The notes under the pieces were generated by a model. That model made no database searches. It had not been told where the DNA came from and saw only the letters and a program-made list of their open reading frames with translations. A DNA stretch of 53,652 nt. It comes from Candidatus Moranbacteria bacterium CG10_big_fil_rev_8_21_14_0_10_35_21 (GTDB taxonomy: Bacteria; Patescibacteriota; Minisyncoccia; Moranbacterales; UBA2206). The stretch spans positions 1-53,652 of the forward strand of contig PFCG01000017.1 of assembly GCA_002773095.1 (NCBI GenBank). Direction: 5' to 3'. The translations under genes were made by a program, and so were the position numbers. This document shows, in pieces, positions 1 through 8,255 of this stretch (the stretch's first letter is position 1; every line of letters begins with the position of its first letter).

Positions 1-15
1 TCAACACCGGAAAAA

Positions 16-39
16 CAAAAAAACAGCCCAGGAAGCTGT
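16..39 (-). terminator. Rho-independent terminator or attenuator
   Basis: On the minus strand a 5-bp stem (ACAGC/GCTGT, loop TTCCTGG) is followed by a run of T. It lies about 60 nt downstream of a near-consensus leftward promoter, so it ends a short transcript or attenuates a gene beyond the left edge. Confidence 0.5.
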
Positions 40-100
40 AAAAGTTAAAAAAAGTAAGTGTTCTATTTGACCCCTGCGGGCAGGAAAACTACGATTTTTA

Positions 101-129
101 ATTGTAGCACATAATTAGCATCCTGTCAA
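101..129 (-). promoter_or_regulatory. Strong sigma70-type promoter, leftward
   Basis: TTGACA (124-129) and TACAAT (101-106), separated by exactly 17 nt, read on the minus strand. There is no coding sequence between it and the window edge. The transcript would start near 94, contain a CCTGC/GCAGG hairpin at about 75-86, and meet the terminator-like stem at 23-39. Confidence 0.65.
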
Positions 130-175
130 ACCTAAAAACTTCATATTGGCTTAAATAAGCCATAATATTCCAAAC

Positions 176-219
176 AAAAAAAGCCAGATTGGCACTTTTT
201 GGCTAATTCCGGCTTTTTT
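176..219 (-). terminator. Terminator after hpf
   Basis: A hairpin with outer arms AAAAAAGCC/GGCTTTTTT and an imperfect inner stem lies just past the hpf stop codon. It has T-runs on both strands and could work in both directions. Confidence 0.65.
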
Positions 220-244
220 CTAAAATTTTCTTTTTCCAATAGGC

Positions 245-607
245 TTAAAAACGGGCTTTTTCATCCACTACTAGACTCTTTTTAATAGAACGTGCTCCTC
301 TTCTCTGTAAGGTTCTTTTTCGTTCCTTATCTCTTCTTATTTGAATCTTAAGTTCATTTTCTACGATATCAATTGAGCCTTCAATACTTTCCGTCGTTTC
401 TTCCACCCGGTAAAGATTGGTAGGCGTTTTTATCATCACTTCTGCTCGAAACTTACCTTTTTTATCTCGATCAATTTCCACTTCCGTTCGTATAATTTTT
501 CCATTCAACTTTTCCAAGGAGCTTAATCTCTTTATAATATATTCTTCTGTCCGAGAATCAATAGTAACACCCTTAAAAAGAAAACGCATGCTTTTTTCTG
601 CTGTCAT
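245..607 (-). CDS. hpf: Ribosome hibernation promoting factor HPF/RaiA
   Basis: 120 aa, the size of short HPF/YfiA proteins. The beta-alpha-beta-beta-beta-alpha S30AE fold is suggested by the N-terminal FKGVTIDSRTEEYI segment, the central EVEIDRDKKGKFRAEVMI strand and the basic helix IQIRRDKERKR. The family binds the decoding region of the 30S subunit and parks ribosomes in stationary phase. The C-terminal tail is basic and lacks the long dimerisation domain of long HPF. The start could also be the internal Met at residue 7 (589). It follows murB after a structured repeat and ends at a terminator. Confidence 0.9.
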   Translation of the reverse strand: MTAEKSMRFLFKGVTIDSRTEEYIIKRLSSLEKLNGKIIRTEVEIDRDKKGKFRAEVMIKTPTNLYRVEETTESIEGSIDIVENELKIQIRRDKERKRTLQRRGARSIKKSLVVDEKARF

Positions 608-615
608 ATTTTTTT

Positions 616-668
616 ACCCCGTTAAATTTCGGCAGAGCCGAACCCCGCCATCGGGGATTTAACTGGGT
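616..668. repeat. Three-stem palindromic repeat, intergenic copy
   Basis: An outer stem of about 12 bp (ACCCCGTTAAAT / ATTTAACTGGGT, one mismatch) encloses two hairpins, TTCGGC/GCCGAA and CCCCG/CGGGG. The same layout occurs inside mnmA at 30693-30744, where the inner stems differ but still pair, so the structure appears to be conserved. Confidence 0.75.
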
Positions 669-690
669 GAATTAAAAATTACTTTCTTAT

Positions 691-1626
691 TTAAAATCCC
701 ATGTATTCCACTTCTTCTTGTAATTGCACTCCAAATTTATCTCGTACTTGTTGTTTTACAAAACTAGATAACATCACCACATCTTCTGCTGTCGCCGAGC
801 CTGTGTTGAGAAAATAAGCTACATTATCTTTACTCACCATCGCTCCCCCAATTGTTTTTCCCTTCAAGTCCGCTTTTTCCATCAACCACCCAGCTGGCAC
901 TTTTCCACCCTTACTTTTAACATTTTTTTCAGTTTCAAATTCTTTTATCAATTCTTCTTTTTCCGTCACTGGATTGACGAAATATGATCCTGCGTTAGTG
1001 GTCCCTGGCGTTTGGAGCGCGATACGTTTGGGAAGGATGGCTTTTATTTTTTCCATACTTTCCTCTTTGTTTCCCGGCGCTAATTTTATTCTAGCGGAAA
1101 CCACAATCATTGTTCCTTTTTGTTTGAAAATACTATCGCGATAACTAAACTTACACTCTTCTTTGGAAAACTCTTTAATCTGCCCGTCCTCTGTATCCAA
1201 AAATTTCACTGATTCAATTGCGTCCCCCGTTTCTCCCATAAAGGCTCCTGCGTTGCCTCGAATGGCACCACCAATAGTTCCAGGAATACCCACCGCCCAC
1301 TCCATTCCAGTCATTGATTCAGCAATAGATGAATTAACGATTCGCGCTAAAGGAACACCCGCCTGCGCTTCTACTATATTAGTACCTTTATCCACCTTGA
1401 TTTCGTTCATTCTTATTTTAATCACCAACCCGTCAAACCCTTTGTCACTCACCAGTAAATTACTACCTCCTCCTAAAATAAAATAGGTCAAATTATTATC
1501 TTCGGCATATTTCAACGCTTCTTCCAATTCCGGAACATTATTCACCTCAACAAAAAACTTCGCCGGTCCACCAATGCGAAAGGAGGTCTGACTGGCTAAA
1601 ATTATATTTTCTTGGATATTAAGCAT
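691..1626 (-). CDS. murB: UDP-N-acetylenolpyruvoylglucosamine reductase
   Basis: 311 aa, a typical length for short (type II) MurB. It reduces UDP-GlcNAc-enolpyruvate to UDP-MurNAc with NADPH and FAD. The FAD-binding GGGSN loop is at residues 52-56 and the VGIPGTIGG motif at 112-120. The AGSYF motif with the family's catalytic serine is at 212-216, and the C-terminal QEEVEYMG carries the conserved glutamate. The ATG at 1626 follows a possible short-leader promoter (TTGAAA at 1658-1663, TATGCT at 1636-1641, 16-nt spacer). It belongs to the wall-synthesis cluster with murC, murG and ftsW. Confidence 0.96.
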   Translation of the reverse strand: MLNIQENIILASQTSFRIGGPAKFFVEVNNVPELEEALKYAEDNNLTYFILGGGSNLLVSDKGFDGLVIKIRMNEIKVDKGTNIVEAQAGVPLARIVNSSIAESMTGMEWAVGIPGTIGGAIRGNAGAFMGETGDAIESVKFLDTEDGQIKEFSKEECKFSYRDSIFKQKGTMIVVSARIKLAPGNKEESMEKIKAILPKRIALQTPGTTNAGSYFVNPVTEKEELIKEFETEKNVKSKGGKVPAGWLMEKADLKGKTIGGAMVSKDNVAYFLNTGSATAEDVVMLSSFVKQQVRDKFGVQLQEEVEYMGF

Positions 1627-1672
1627 ATGTGTTCCAGCATATACTAACGTATATACTTTTCAATTTAAAAAA

Positions 1673-2371
1673 TTAATACTCGTGAATCTTAATATTATCT
1701 TCATCGATAGTAATATAGGTGCAAGGATCATCGGTCCAACAGCCGGAATTGAAATATTTGATGTCATGACTATGCTTTTTCATAGCTTTGTGAGTATGCC
1801 CACAAAAAACATAATTAGCTTCATGCTTTTTTCCATAGCGAATAGCGGAACGAGCCACTTTGTCCGAAAGTCGAAGCCAGCCCTTACTTTTTCTTTTTAA
1901 CCAGTGGCTAAATTTCTTCTCATCACTATCCATTCTTTGAATAAAATCATACATAACAGTTGCCATATGACTCAACACAGCGTTATTTACCAAGAAACGA
2001 TCAAACTGATGGCCATGAGTAGCTAAATATTTTTCATGCTTATATTGCCAGGTATAAGTTTCGTAGATTCTAGCTCCCATCAATGAGTCAAAAACATTAT
2101 GTAACCCCGCATCATGATTACCCAACACCCAGCGCACTTTTCTGTCTTTGGTAATTTTTCCGATATAATTCAAAAGTTCCCAGCAATCTTTGTCTAGCTT
2201 TTTAAAATTCAAACTTTCAAAAACATCTCCTAGTAAAATCAGTTTACGAAAAGAATAACTTTGCAATAATTTCAAAGCTTTGTCCGCCCGGCTAACAGGT
2301 GTACCCAAATGTAAATCAGAAATAATCAGCGTGTGAGTTTTCTTGGTTTCGGCTTTATGATTGTGTTCCAT
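1673..2371 (-). CDS. Metallophosphoesterase, LpxH-like
   Basis: 232 aa calcineurin-like phosphoesterase. All two-metal motifs are visible: DLHLG near residue 19, GDVFE near 48, GNHD near 84, HGHQFD near 119 and GHTHK near 191. The order resembles UDP-2,3-diacylglucosamine diphosphatase (LpxH/LpxG-like). CPR bacteria usually lack lipid A, so the substrate is probably another phosphoester or pyrophosphate; this is inference. It sits between the GIY-YIG gene and murB in the wall-synthesis cluster. Confidence 0.85.
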   Translation of the reverse strand: MEHNHKAETKKTHTLIISDLHLGTPVSRADKALKLLQSYSFRKLILLGDVFESLNFKKLDKDCWELLNYIGKITKDRKVRWVLGNHDAGLHNVFDSLMGARIYETYTWQYKHEKYLATHGHQFDRFLVNNAVLSHMATVMYDFIQRMDSDEKKFSHWLKRKSKGWLRLSDKVARSAIRYGKKHEANYVFCGHTHKAMKKHSHDIKYFNSGCWTDDPCTYITIDEDNIKIHEY

Positions 2372-2389
2372 TTTTTTGAAATACGTCTT

Positions 2390-2632
2390 TTATTTTTTTA
2401 GTAATTCTAGCTTTTCCACTTTTTTCATCTTCTTAATCCGTGCTTCCTCTTTAGAAGCCGTGGAACGATTTTTAAATTTTTTTGAATAGACTAATTTTAC
2501 TGGCCGACGAGCTGAAGTATACTTAGCGCCCAATTTTCCAACATTATGCTCAACTACTCGCCGTTTTAAATCTGTAGTGATGCCAGTGTATAAAGTTTTG
2601 TCCGAGCATTTGAGAATATAGAGATAATACAT
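2390..2632 (-). CDS. GIY-YIG domain protein (UPF0213/YhbQ-like)
   Basis: 80 aa, essentially one GIY-YIG nuclease domain: YYLYILKC...LYTGIT at the N terminus, then RRVVEHN and [17 protein letters not shown]. This small family is common in bacteria and is suggested to act on DNA ends or in repair, with no firm role. It starts 2 bp after murC and is probably co-transcribed with the wall genes. Confidence 0.88.
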   Translation of the reverse strand: MYYLYILKCSDKTLYTGITTDLKRRVVEHNVGKLGAKYTSARRPVKLVYSKKFKNRSTASKEEARIKKMKKVEKLELLKK

Positions 2633-2633
2633 A

Positions 2634-4013
2634 TTAATTTTTCAACTTCTCCACCACTTCCCAACCATTGCCAGCTCCGATGGCAATGACTACATCTTTT
2701 TTTCCAATTTTATCTTTGAGAAATTCAACGACGTCTTCCGCTTTGGGCAAATATTCTGATTTTTGCGGATTATATTTATTAATCAAATTGGAGACGTTTT
2801 GAGAACTAATTTTTCCAGAATATTCTCGAGCCGAACCATAAATATCCAGAACAATAACTTGATCGGCCGAATCAAAACTTTGTCCAAAATCTTCCAGTAA
2901 AGCTTCCGTACGTGAAAAAGAATGTGGCTGAAAAACCGCAATAATATTTTTATCAGGATAAATTTCCCGCGTGGCTTTTAAAGTAGCTTTTATTTCTTCT
3001 GGATGATGACCATAATCGTCAATTAAAATAGCTCCGTTTCTTTCACCGATATATTCAAATCTTCTGGATGTGCCTTGAAAATTATTTATTCCTTCGCGAA
3101 TTTTTCCCAAATCTAAATTTAATTTTTGAGCCACGGCCACGACCGCGGTGGCATTTAAAACATTATGTTTCCCCACTAATTTTGTTCTGAATTTTCCTAA
3201 GCTTTTAATTTCAAATTCTTGAAATATTTCCTGACCATTATTGATTATTTTTTGTTCTCCAATCACTACATCATTTTCTTCTCCGATGCCATATTTAATC
3301 ACTTCACAAGTAGTTTCCTTGGCTATTTCCAGAGTGTCTACACTATCCCCCCAAACCACCAAAAAACCAGCCTTGGGAATTCGAGATACAAAATCACCAA
3401 AAGCTTTTTTATATTCAGCAAAACTTGGAAAAGTATCCGGATGATCATAATCCACACTGGTTAAAATTATCGCTTTCGGATTATACATTTTTAATTTATT
3501 TTGAAATTCATCTGCTTCAATGACAAAAAATTCCCCTTTTCCAACTAAGGCGTTTTTATCCCATTCTTGAACTCGACTGCCAACAACCGCCGTTGGATCT
3601 ACTCCGGCATTTTTTAGACAAGTAGCTAAAAGAGCCGAGGTGGTGGTTTTTCCATGTGTTCCGCAAACCGCCAGACCGTATTTTTGGTTAAAAAAATCTG
3701 CCAAAATTTCTGGATAGCTCACCATTAAAAGTCCTCTTTTTTGGCATTCCTGAAATTCTACATTATTGTCCGCATTATAGGCCGTAGAATAAACTACCAA
3801 CTCCACATCAATTGGGATATTTTTTTCAGAAAAATTTTCAAAATATTTTATGCCTAATTTTTGCAAAACCGCATCAGTAAAAAACTTTTCCGTTGTATCC
3901 GATCCGGAAACTTCCACCCCCATAGACAAAAGAATTTCCGCCACTGCTACAATGCCGGAGCCTTTAATACCAATTACATAGGCTTTTTTAATTTTAGAAA
4001 AGTTTATTGTCAT
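2634..4013 (-). CDS. murC: UDP-N-acetylmuramate--L-alanine ligase
   Basis: 459 aa, full length. It adds L-Ala to UDP-MurNAc with ATP. The N-terminal UDP-binding loop GIKGSG is near residues 15-20, the ATP-binding P-loop GTHGKTTT at 118-125, and the central-domain motif [10 protein letters not shown] near 333. The first glycine-rich loop reads GIKGSGIV rather than the commoner GIGGSGM, so the closely related Mpl-type ligase is a remote alternative. The position after murG fits MurC. The gene starts 2 bp after the murG stop. Confidence 0.93.
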   Translation of the reverse strand: MTINFSKIKKAYVIGIKGSGIVAVAEILLSMGVEVSGSDTTEKFFTDAVLQKLGIKYFENFSEKNIPIDVELVVYSTAYNADNNVEFQECQKRGLLMVSYPEILADFFNQKYGLAVCGTHGKTTTSALLATCLKNAGVDPTAVVGSRVQEWDKNALVGKGEFFVIEADEFQNKLKMYNPKAIILTSVDYDHPDTFPSFAEYKKAFGDFVSRIPKAGFLVVWGDSVDTLEIAKETTCEVIKYGIGEENDVVIGEQKIINNGQEIFQEFEIKSLGKFRTKLVGKHNVLNATAVVAVAQKLNLDLGKIREGINNFQGTSRRFEYIGERNGAILIDDYGHHPEEIKATLKATREIYPDKNIIAVFQPHSFSRTEALLEDFGQSFDSADQVIVLDIYGSAREYSGKISSQNVSNLINKYNPQKSEYLPKAEDVVEFLKDKIGKKDVVIAIGAGNGWEVVEKLKN

Positions 4014-4015
4014 AG

Positions 4016-5122
4016 CTAATTTCCATCGGCCAATTCAATTATTCCATCGGCAATTTTTTCGGCTGCATCGGGATGATAGAATTTTTTTATACCTTCTGAT
4101 AATTTTTGATTTAATTCTTGATTTTCTAATATTTCGTCAATGCGACCCATTAATAAATGTTCTCCTAAATTACTCTCTTCTAAAACAATCGCTGCTCCAG
4201 AACGAGCCAATGAATAGGCATTCATCCGTTGGTGATCATTAGCAGATTTGGCAATAGGAATTAAAATAGTCGGCTTTCCGTTAGCGGCAATTTCAGAAAT
4301 TGAATTAGCTCCGGCACGGGTAATCACCAAATCGGCAGCCGCCAAAATATCCTTCAGATCATCTCCGACAAATGCTATCGGCTCATAACCTTCTCTTCCC
4401 GCTTTGAATCCTAGTTCTCCAGCTTTGCGCGTCACTTCCTCAAAATTCTTCTCTCCGGTCTGGTGGATTATTTGATATTTTTTAATTATTTTCGGTAAAA
4501 TATCCAAAATCTTTTCATTAATGTTTTTGGCACCTTGGGATCCGCCATAAACAAAAATAATTTTTTTGGAATTAGTTAATCCCAATTTTTCTCTAATCCG
4601 TTGCGCATTGCCTTGAAGAATATCTTCTCGAATAGGATTGCCGGTTAAAACCACCTGCTCAGCCGGAAATTCTTTTTCTGCTTCGGGATAAGAAACCGCC
4701 ACTCGTTGGGAAAATTTTCCAATAAAACTGTTGGCCACTCCTGGAATACTATCAGACTCGTGAGTTAAAATAGGAATGCGGTAAATCCATCCCGCCAAAA
4801 CTACTGGAATGGAAGCATAACCGCCCTTGGAAAAAATCGCATCCGGCATATAACGTAAAAGCAACCACAGCGCCTGAATAAATCCAATCGGTAGTTTTAC
4901 AAAATCAATAAAATAAAGCCAAGAAAAATAGCGACGCACTTTTCCGGCCATAATGTTTTTAGTTGGAATTCCTTCTTTCCCAAAAACTTCTTCTTCCAAT
5001 TTACCTTTCGGTCCAATAAATAAAAACTGAACCTCTGGTTTTTTGGCTTTGATTTTTTTAGCTACGGCTATTAGTGGAAAAATATGACCACCAGTTCCGC
5101 CTCCAGTTAAAACAATTTTCAT
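4016..5122 (-). CDS. murG: UDP-GlcNAc:lipid I N-acetylglucosaminyltransferase
   Basis: 368 aa GT-B glycosyltransferase that converts lipid I to lipid II at the inner membrane face. The N-terminal GGGTGGHIFP loop is at residues 7-16, the second-domain GGSQGA loop near 193, and the donor-site ITRAGANSISEIAA motif near 263. It lies in the order ftsW-murG-murC seen in division/wall clusters, with an 11-bp gap after ftsW. Confidence 0.96.
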   Translation of the reverse strand: MKIVLTGGGTGGHIFPLIAVAKKIKAKKPEVQFLFIGPKGKLEEEVFGKEGIPTKNIMAGKVRRYFSWLYFIDFVKLPIGFIQALWLLLRYMPDAIFSKGGYASIPVVLAGWIYRIPILTHESDSIPGVANSFIGKFSQRVAVSYPEAEKEFPAEQVVLTGNPIREDILQGNAQRIREKLGLTNSKKIIFVYGGSQGAKNINEKILDILPKIIKKYQIIHQTGEKNFEEVTRKAGELGFKAGREGYEPIAFVGDDLKDILAAADLVITRAGANSISEIAANGKPTILIPIAKSANDHQRMNAYSLARSGAAIVLEESNLGEHLLMGRIDEILENQELNQKLSEGIKKFYHPDAAEKIADGIIELADGN

Positions 5123-5133
5123 ATACTTATATT

Positions 5134-6237
5134 CTAATCTATTCTGACACTTTTTGAAATGTTTAGCAAAATACCGATTCCAGCCATCAAAAAAACCATA
5201 GAAGTTCCTCCATAACTAATGAAAGGCAAGGGAATTCCTGTGAGAGGAATCAGCCCGGAAATGGCAGCAATATTAATAAATGACTGGAAAAAAATCCAAG
5301 CCGTAATACCCACTGCTAAAAGCTTAGAAAATTCATCGGGAGAATTTTTAGCAATTTTTATGCCCCGAATAACGACAAAGGTTAACAGGGAAATTAAAAA
5401 TAAACAACCAATTAGACCCAATTCTTCTCCGATGATGGCAAAAATAGAATCGCCTACCGGTTCAGGTAGATAATTAAATTTTTGTCGGCTATGTCCTAGG
5501 CCTACTCCAAAAATTCCGCCAGAACCAATAGCTAATAAAGCTTGATTGATTTGATAGCCAATTCCCCGCGGATCCAGTTCTGGATGCAAAAAAACCAGCA
5601 AGCGATTCATTCGATAGGCTTCCAATTTGATTAAAATTATTAAAGAAGCTACACCGCCACCCAAAATAAGAAAAATATGGGAAAGCTTGGAGCCGGAAAC
5701 AAAAAAAATCGACATCGCAATTAAAATTACCACTCCTAAAGTTCCAATGTCCGGCTGTTTGATTAAAAGAAAGCTAATCAAGGAAATAATGGCCACGAAA
5801 GGGGCTAATCCTTCAAAAAAATCCCTGATTCTTTCCTTTCTTCCTACTAGCCAAGCAGCTAGATAAATTATCAAAGAAAATTTGAGCGCTTCCGAAGGTT
5901 GGAAATTAATCGGTCCGATTTTTATCCAGCGACTAGCGCCATAAATTTTAGTCCCAATACCTGGAATAAAAACCAACACCAATAAAACCAAACTACCCAG
6001 AAAAAGTGGAAAGGATATTTTTTTCCAAAAACCATAATCTACTTTTTGGAAAAAATAGAGTGCCACTAAACCAATACCAAATCCAAATAACTGACGTTTA
6101 AAAAAGAAGTAGGGATCGTCAAATCTTATTTGTGAATAGGAAATTCCAGCCGAAGCAATCATGACCAATCCAAAAACAAAAAGGGCTAAGGCTACCCAAA
6201 GAAGTTTTTTATCAATTTTTGAATCGGTTTTACTCAT
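5134..6237 (-). CDS. ftsW: Lipid II glycosyltransferase FtsW/RodA family
   Basis: 367 aa polytopic SEDS protein with about ten hydrophobic segments. Family motifs visible are GASRWIKIGPINFQPSEALKFS in the middle, KQPDIGT, EPVGDSIFAIIGEELG, and the C-terminal GLIPLTGIPLPFISYGG. SEDS proteins polymerise lipid II together with a class B PBP. Placement between trmD and murG favours FtsW over RodA. Confidence 0.93.
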   Translation of the reverse strand: MSKTDSKIDKKLLWVALALFVFGLVMIASAGISYSQIRFDDPYFFFKRQLFGFGIGLVALYFFQKVDYGFWKKISFPLFLGSLVLLVLVFIPGIGTKIYGASRWIKIGPINFQPSEALKFSLIIYLAAWLVGRKERIRDFFEGLAPFVAIISLISFLLIKQPDIGTLGVVILIAMSIFFVSGSKLSHIFLILGGGVASLIILIKLEAYRMNRLLVFLHPELDPRGIGYQINQALLAIGSGGIFGVGLGHSRQKFNYLPEPVGDSIFAIIGEELGLIGCLFLISLLTFVVIRGIKIAKNSPDEFSKLLAVGITAWIFFQSFINIAAISGLIPLTGIPLPFISYGGTSMVFLMAGIGILLNISKSVRID

Positions 6238-6240
6238 TGT

Positions 6241-6954
6241 TTACTTCATTTTTTGAGAATTTTTTTCTCTCCACTTTTTTATTTCTTCATGATGGCCTTG
6301 CAATAAAATTTTGGGAACGGACCATTTTTGAAAAGTTTCCGGTTTAGTATATTGCGGGTGTTCGCAAATTTTTTCGAAATTTTTAATTTCGCTAGAAAAT
6401 TTAGCGTCCGCCGAATGGCGGACCCCCATACTGAAGCTTTCTTCCTCTAAAGATTGCTTATTTCCCAAAACCCCTGGAATTAACCTAGCAATTGAATCCA
6501 CCACTATCATAGCTGGAATCTCTCCGCCGGTTAAAACATAATTGCCGATAGAAATTTCTTCGTCCGCAATATATTGAACAACTCTTTCGTCTACTCCTTC
6601 GTAGCGTCCACAAATTAAAATTAACTTATCGTATTTTGAAAGCCTCTGCGCTTCTTTTTGAGTATATTTTTTTCCTTTGGCAGAAAATAAAATGGTTCTG
6701 ACTTTTATTTTTTTACTTTTATCTTTTGACTTTAAAAATTGAACACATCGATAAATCGGTTCAACTTTTAATACCATTCCCGCTCCACCCCCATAAGGCG
6801 TATCATCCACTGTTTTATGTTTATCTGTAGCATAATCTCGAAGATTATGCGTTTCAATTTTAATAATCTCCTTTTCTTGAGCTCGTTTAAGAATAGACTC
6901 TGAAAAATAAGAATCAAACATTCTGGGAAATATTGTAATGATGTCGAATTTCAT
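6241..6954 (-). CDS. trmD: tRNA (guanine37-N1)-methyltransferase
   Basis: 237 aa SPOUT methyltransferase making m1G37. The sequence has [15 protein letters not shown] near residues 54-68, [12 protein letters not shown] at 114-125 and the trefoil-knot [12 protein letters not shown] at 134-145. In the flexible loop before [11 protein letters not shown] there is an extra segment of about 15 residues (176-190). It is encoded partly by a perfect GTCCGCC/GGCGGAC palindrome (6406-6423), which looks like a repeat insertion. It lies 3 bp upstream of ftsW; khpA precedes it. Confidence 0.95.
   Translation of the reverse strand: MKFDIITIFPRMFDSYFSESILKRAQEKEIIKIETHNLRDYATDKHKTVDDTPYGGGAGMVLKVEPIYRCVQFLKSKDKSKKIKVRTILFSAKGKKYTQKEAQRLSKYDKLILICGRYEGVDERVVQYIADEEISIGNYVLTGGEIPAMIVVDSIARLIPGVLGNKQSLEEESFSMGVRHSADAKFSSEIKNFEKICEHPQYTKPETFQKWSVPKILLQGHHEEIKKWREKNSQKMK
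6406..6423. repeat. Perfect 7-bp-stem palindrome inside trmD
   Basis: GTCCGCC-GAAT-GGCGGAC lies in frame in the variable loop of TrmD and encodes part of [10 protein letters not shown], a segment I do not expect in typical TrmD proteins. It is probably a short palindromic repeat insertion. Confidence 0.5.
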
Positions 6955-7165
6955 ATTTCTAATTTATATCATGGCCCCAACATAAAGTCGGGGTGCTCAC
7001 TTTTACAACCTCGCTTCGCTCAGGTAAAACTGCCAGAAATTTTGTGATAATATAAAACCTTATATTTTTAATCATATCATATCACTTCCAAACAAAAAAG
7101 GTTCCAAAAAAAGAAACCTTTTCTGCTAGCGAGCTCCTCTGCGGAGCTAAAAGTGCTAATATTTT
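6955..7165. other. Intergenic region khpA-trmD with hairpins
   Basis: 211 bp without an ORF. It holds a terminator-like stem at 7094-7123 and an AGCTCC/GGAGCT hairpin at about 7132-7148. A small ACCT..AGGT repeat-like hairpin around GCTTCGC lies near 7007-7024. Confidence 0.5.
7094..7123 (-). terminator. Terminator after khpA
   Basis: On the minus strand, AAAAGGTTTC and GGAACCTTTTTT pair around a T-rich loop, ending in a T-run. Confidence 0.6.
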
Positions 7166-7483
7166 CTAAACTTCAATGCCGCCTACGACATCGTCAATGC
7201 TTTTTTGAGCTCGCGGTTTTCTTTCACTTCCTTCTGGCTCATTAATTTTCAGATTAACTCTGGCATTGTTTTTGGCTCCAATTACTCTTAAAAGAGTTCT
7301 AAGAGCTTTGGCAGTCGCTCCTTCACGACCAATTATCATTCCCATATCTTCAGGACTTACATCCAACGTTATAAGAACTCCCATTTCATCGATTTTTCGA
7401 TCGATTTTTACGGAATCAGGATTGTTAACTATGCTTTTTACCACATATTCAACGAAATCCTTATCCCTTACAGGTTCAGTCAT
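7166..7483 (-). CDS. khpA: RNA-binding KH domain protein KhpA
   Basis: 105 aa from the chosen ATG at 7483. A longer frame reaches 7588, but its first 35 residues (CGETGTDGRSS and so on) match nothing in the family, and KhpA normally begins at the DKDFVEYVVKSIV helix. The GXXG loop is GREGATA, preceded by DVSPEDMGMIIG, the usual KhpA signature. With KhpB the family binds RNA and affects division and cell length. The neighbours rpsP and ffh are not visible upstream. Confidence 0.88.
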   Translation of the reverse strand: MTEPVRDKDFVEYVVKSIVNNPDSVKIDRKIDEMGVLITLDVSPEDMGMIIGREGATAKALRTLLRVIGAKNNARVNLKINEPEGSERKPRAQKSIDDVVGGIEV

Positions 7484-7644
7484 TTTCGTGATTCTATTAT
7501 TATATTTTAAGCAAGGGTTTTTCATGGAAGATCGACCGTCTGTCCCTGTTTCACCGCAAATGGCGAAAATTCTTAACCTTGCCTTCATTATTTATTATTA
7601 TGTGCTATAAAATTGAGTTTGTCAAATTAAAATTTCGAATATTA

Positions 7645-7806
7645 TAAGCTATTTAATTTTCCCTGCATTTTTCGGATCATAGAGGAAGATTTCTAACAGC
7701 TTCGCCTATGACTTCCAGTCTTCGAAGAGTTGCGTCTTGTTTCTATCTTTTCAATATTTTCCAAAATATGCTCGAGAAAAATTTTATGATCTTTTTTTAC
7801 TTTCAT
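7645..7806 (-). pseudogene. Decayed HEPN (DUF86) toxin partner
   Basis: The ATG at 7806 overlaps the 3' end of the MNT gene, as in HEPN/MNT pairs. It opens MKVKKDHKIFLEHILENIEKIE, the usual N-terminus of these HEPN proteins. After about 22 codons the frame is lost. The +1 frame then reads QDATLRRLEVIGEAVRNLP, the next conserved helix, with the stretch between missing. The rest, including the RNase-type RxxxxH motif, is gone. It is a clear broken gene, not a sequencing frameshift alone. Confidence 0.8.
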
Positions 7807-8083
7807 ATATTACTTTTTGATCTTTTAAAATTATGTTTTTCAGAAGCGGGTGAATGCCTCCATACGAAATAACATCTACATCTCTACTAAGCCTGTCTTG
7901 TAATTCAAGTTTAAGATCAACAAGATCGAGCAAACTCTTGCTTTTAGCAAGTTTCACTAAAATATCAACGTCGCTATTTTTTGTTTCTTCCCCTCTTGCG
8001 AACGAGCCAAAAACAGCCGCTTTGAGAACTCCTTGGCGCCTGAGAATGGGCGTTATTTTCTTTTTGATAGTTTCTACTGTCAT
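7784..8083 (-). CDS. mntA: MNT-type nucleotidyltransferase (antitoxin of a HEPN/MNT pair)
   Basis: 99 aa minimal nucleotidyltransferase. The catalytic signature GSFARGE-x7-DVDILV lies near residues 26-42, with a third Asp in RDVDVISYGG. In HEPN/MNT modules the MNT protein (adenylyl)ates and silences the HEPN RNase. Here the overlapping HEPN gene is broken, so this may be an orphan antitoxin. A promoter ends 6 nt before the ATG, which predicts leaderless mRNA. Confidence 0.85.
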   Translation of the reverse strand: MTVETIKKKITPILRRQGVLKAAVFGSFARGEETKNSDVDILVKLAKSKSLLDLVDLKLELQDRLSRDVDVISYGGIHPLLKNIILKDQKVIYESKKRS

Positions 8084-8089
8084 GTCTAA

Positions 8090-8118
8090 ATCATAGCAAA
8101 AAAAGCTAAAATTGGCAA
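8090..8118 (-). promoter_or_regulatory. Promoter for the MNT gene (leaderless)
   Basis: TTGCCA (8113-8118), a 17-nt spacer, then TATGAT (8090-8095). Only 6 nt separate the -10 box from the ATG at 8083, so transcription should begin at or next to the start codon. Confidence 0.6.
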
Positions 8119-8255
8119 CTTACGAATTTTGATTTTGTATTTGAAATTTATCCATTTAACTATTTTTTGGAGCATATGGTTAAAATTTATTGATTGGAAA
8201 ATATTTTTTAGCGTTTTTTTGGATTATTTTTTGTGAATTAATTAAAATTAATACA

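Noticed and set aside
1163-1486. + strand ORF of 107 codons
   Set aside because: Lies wholly antisense to murB and has the Ser/Pro-rich composition of a shadow frame.
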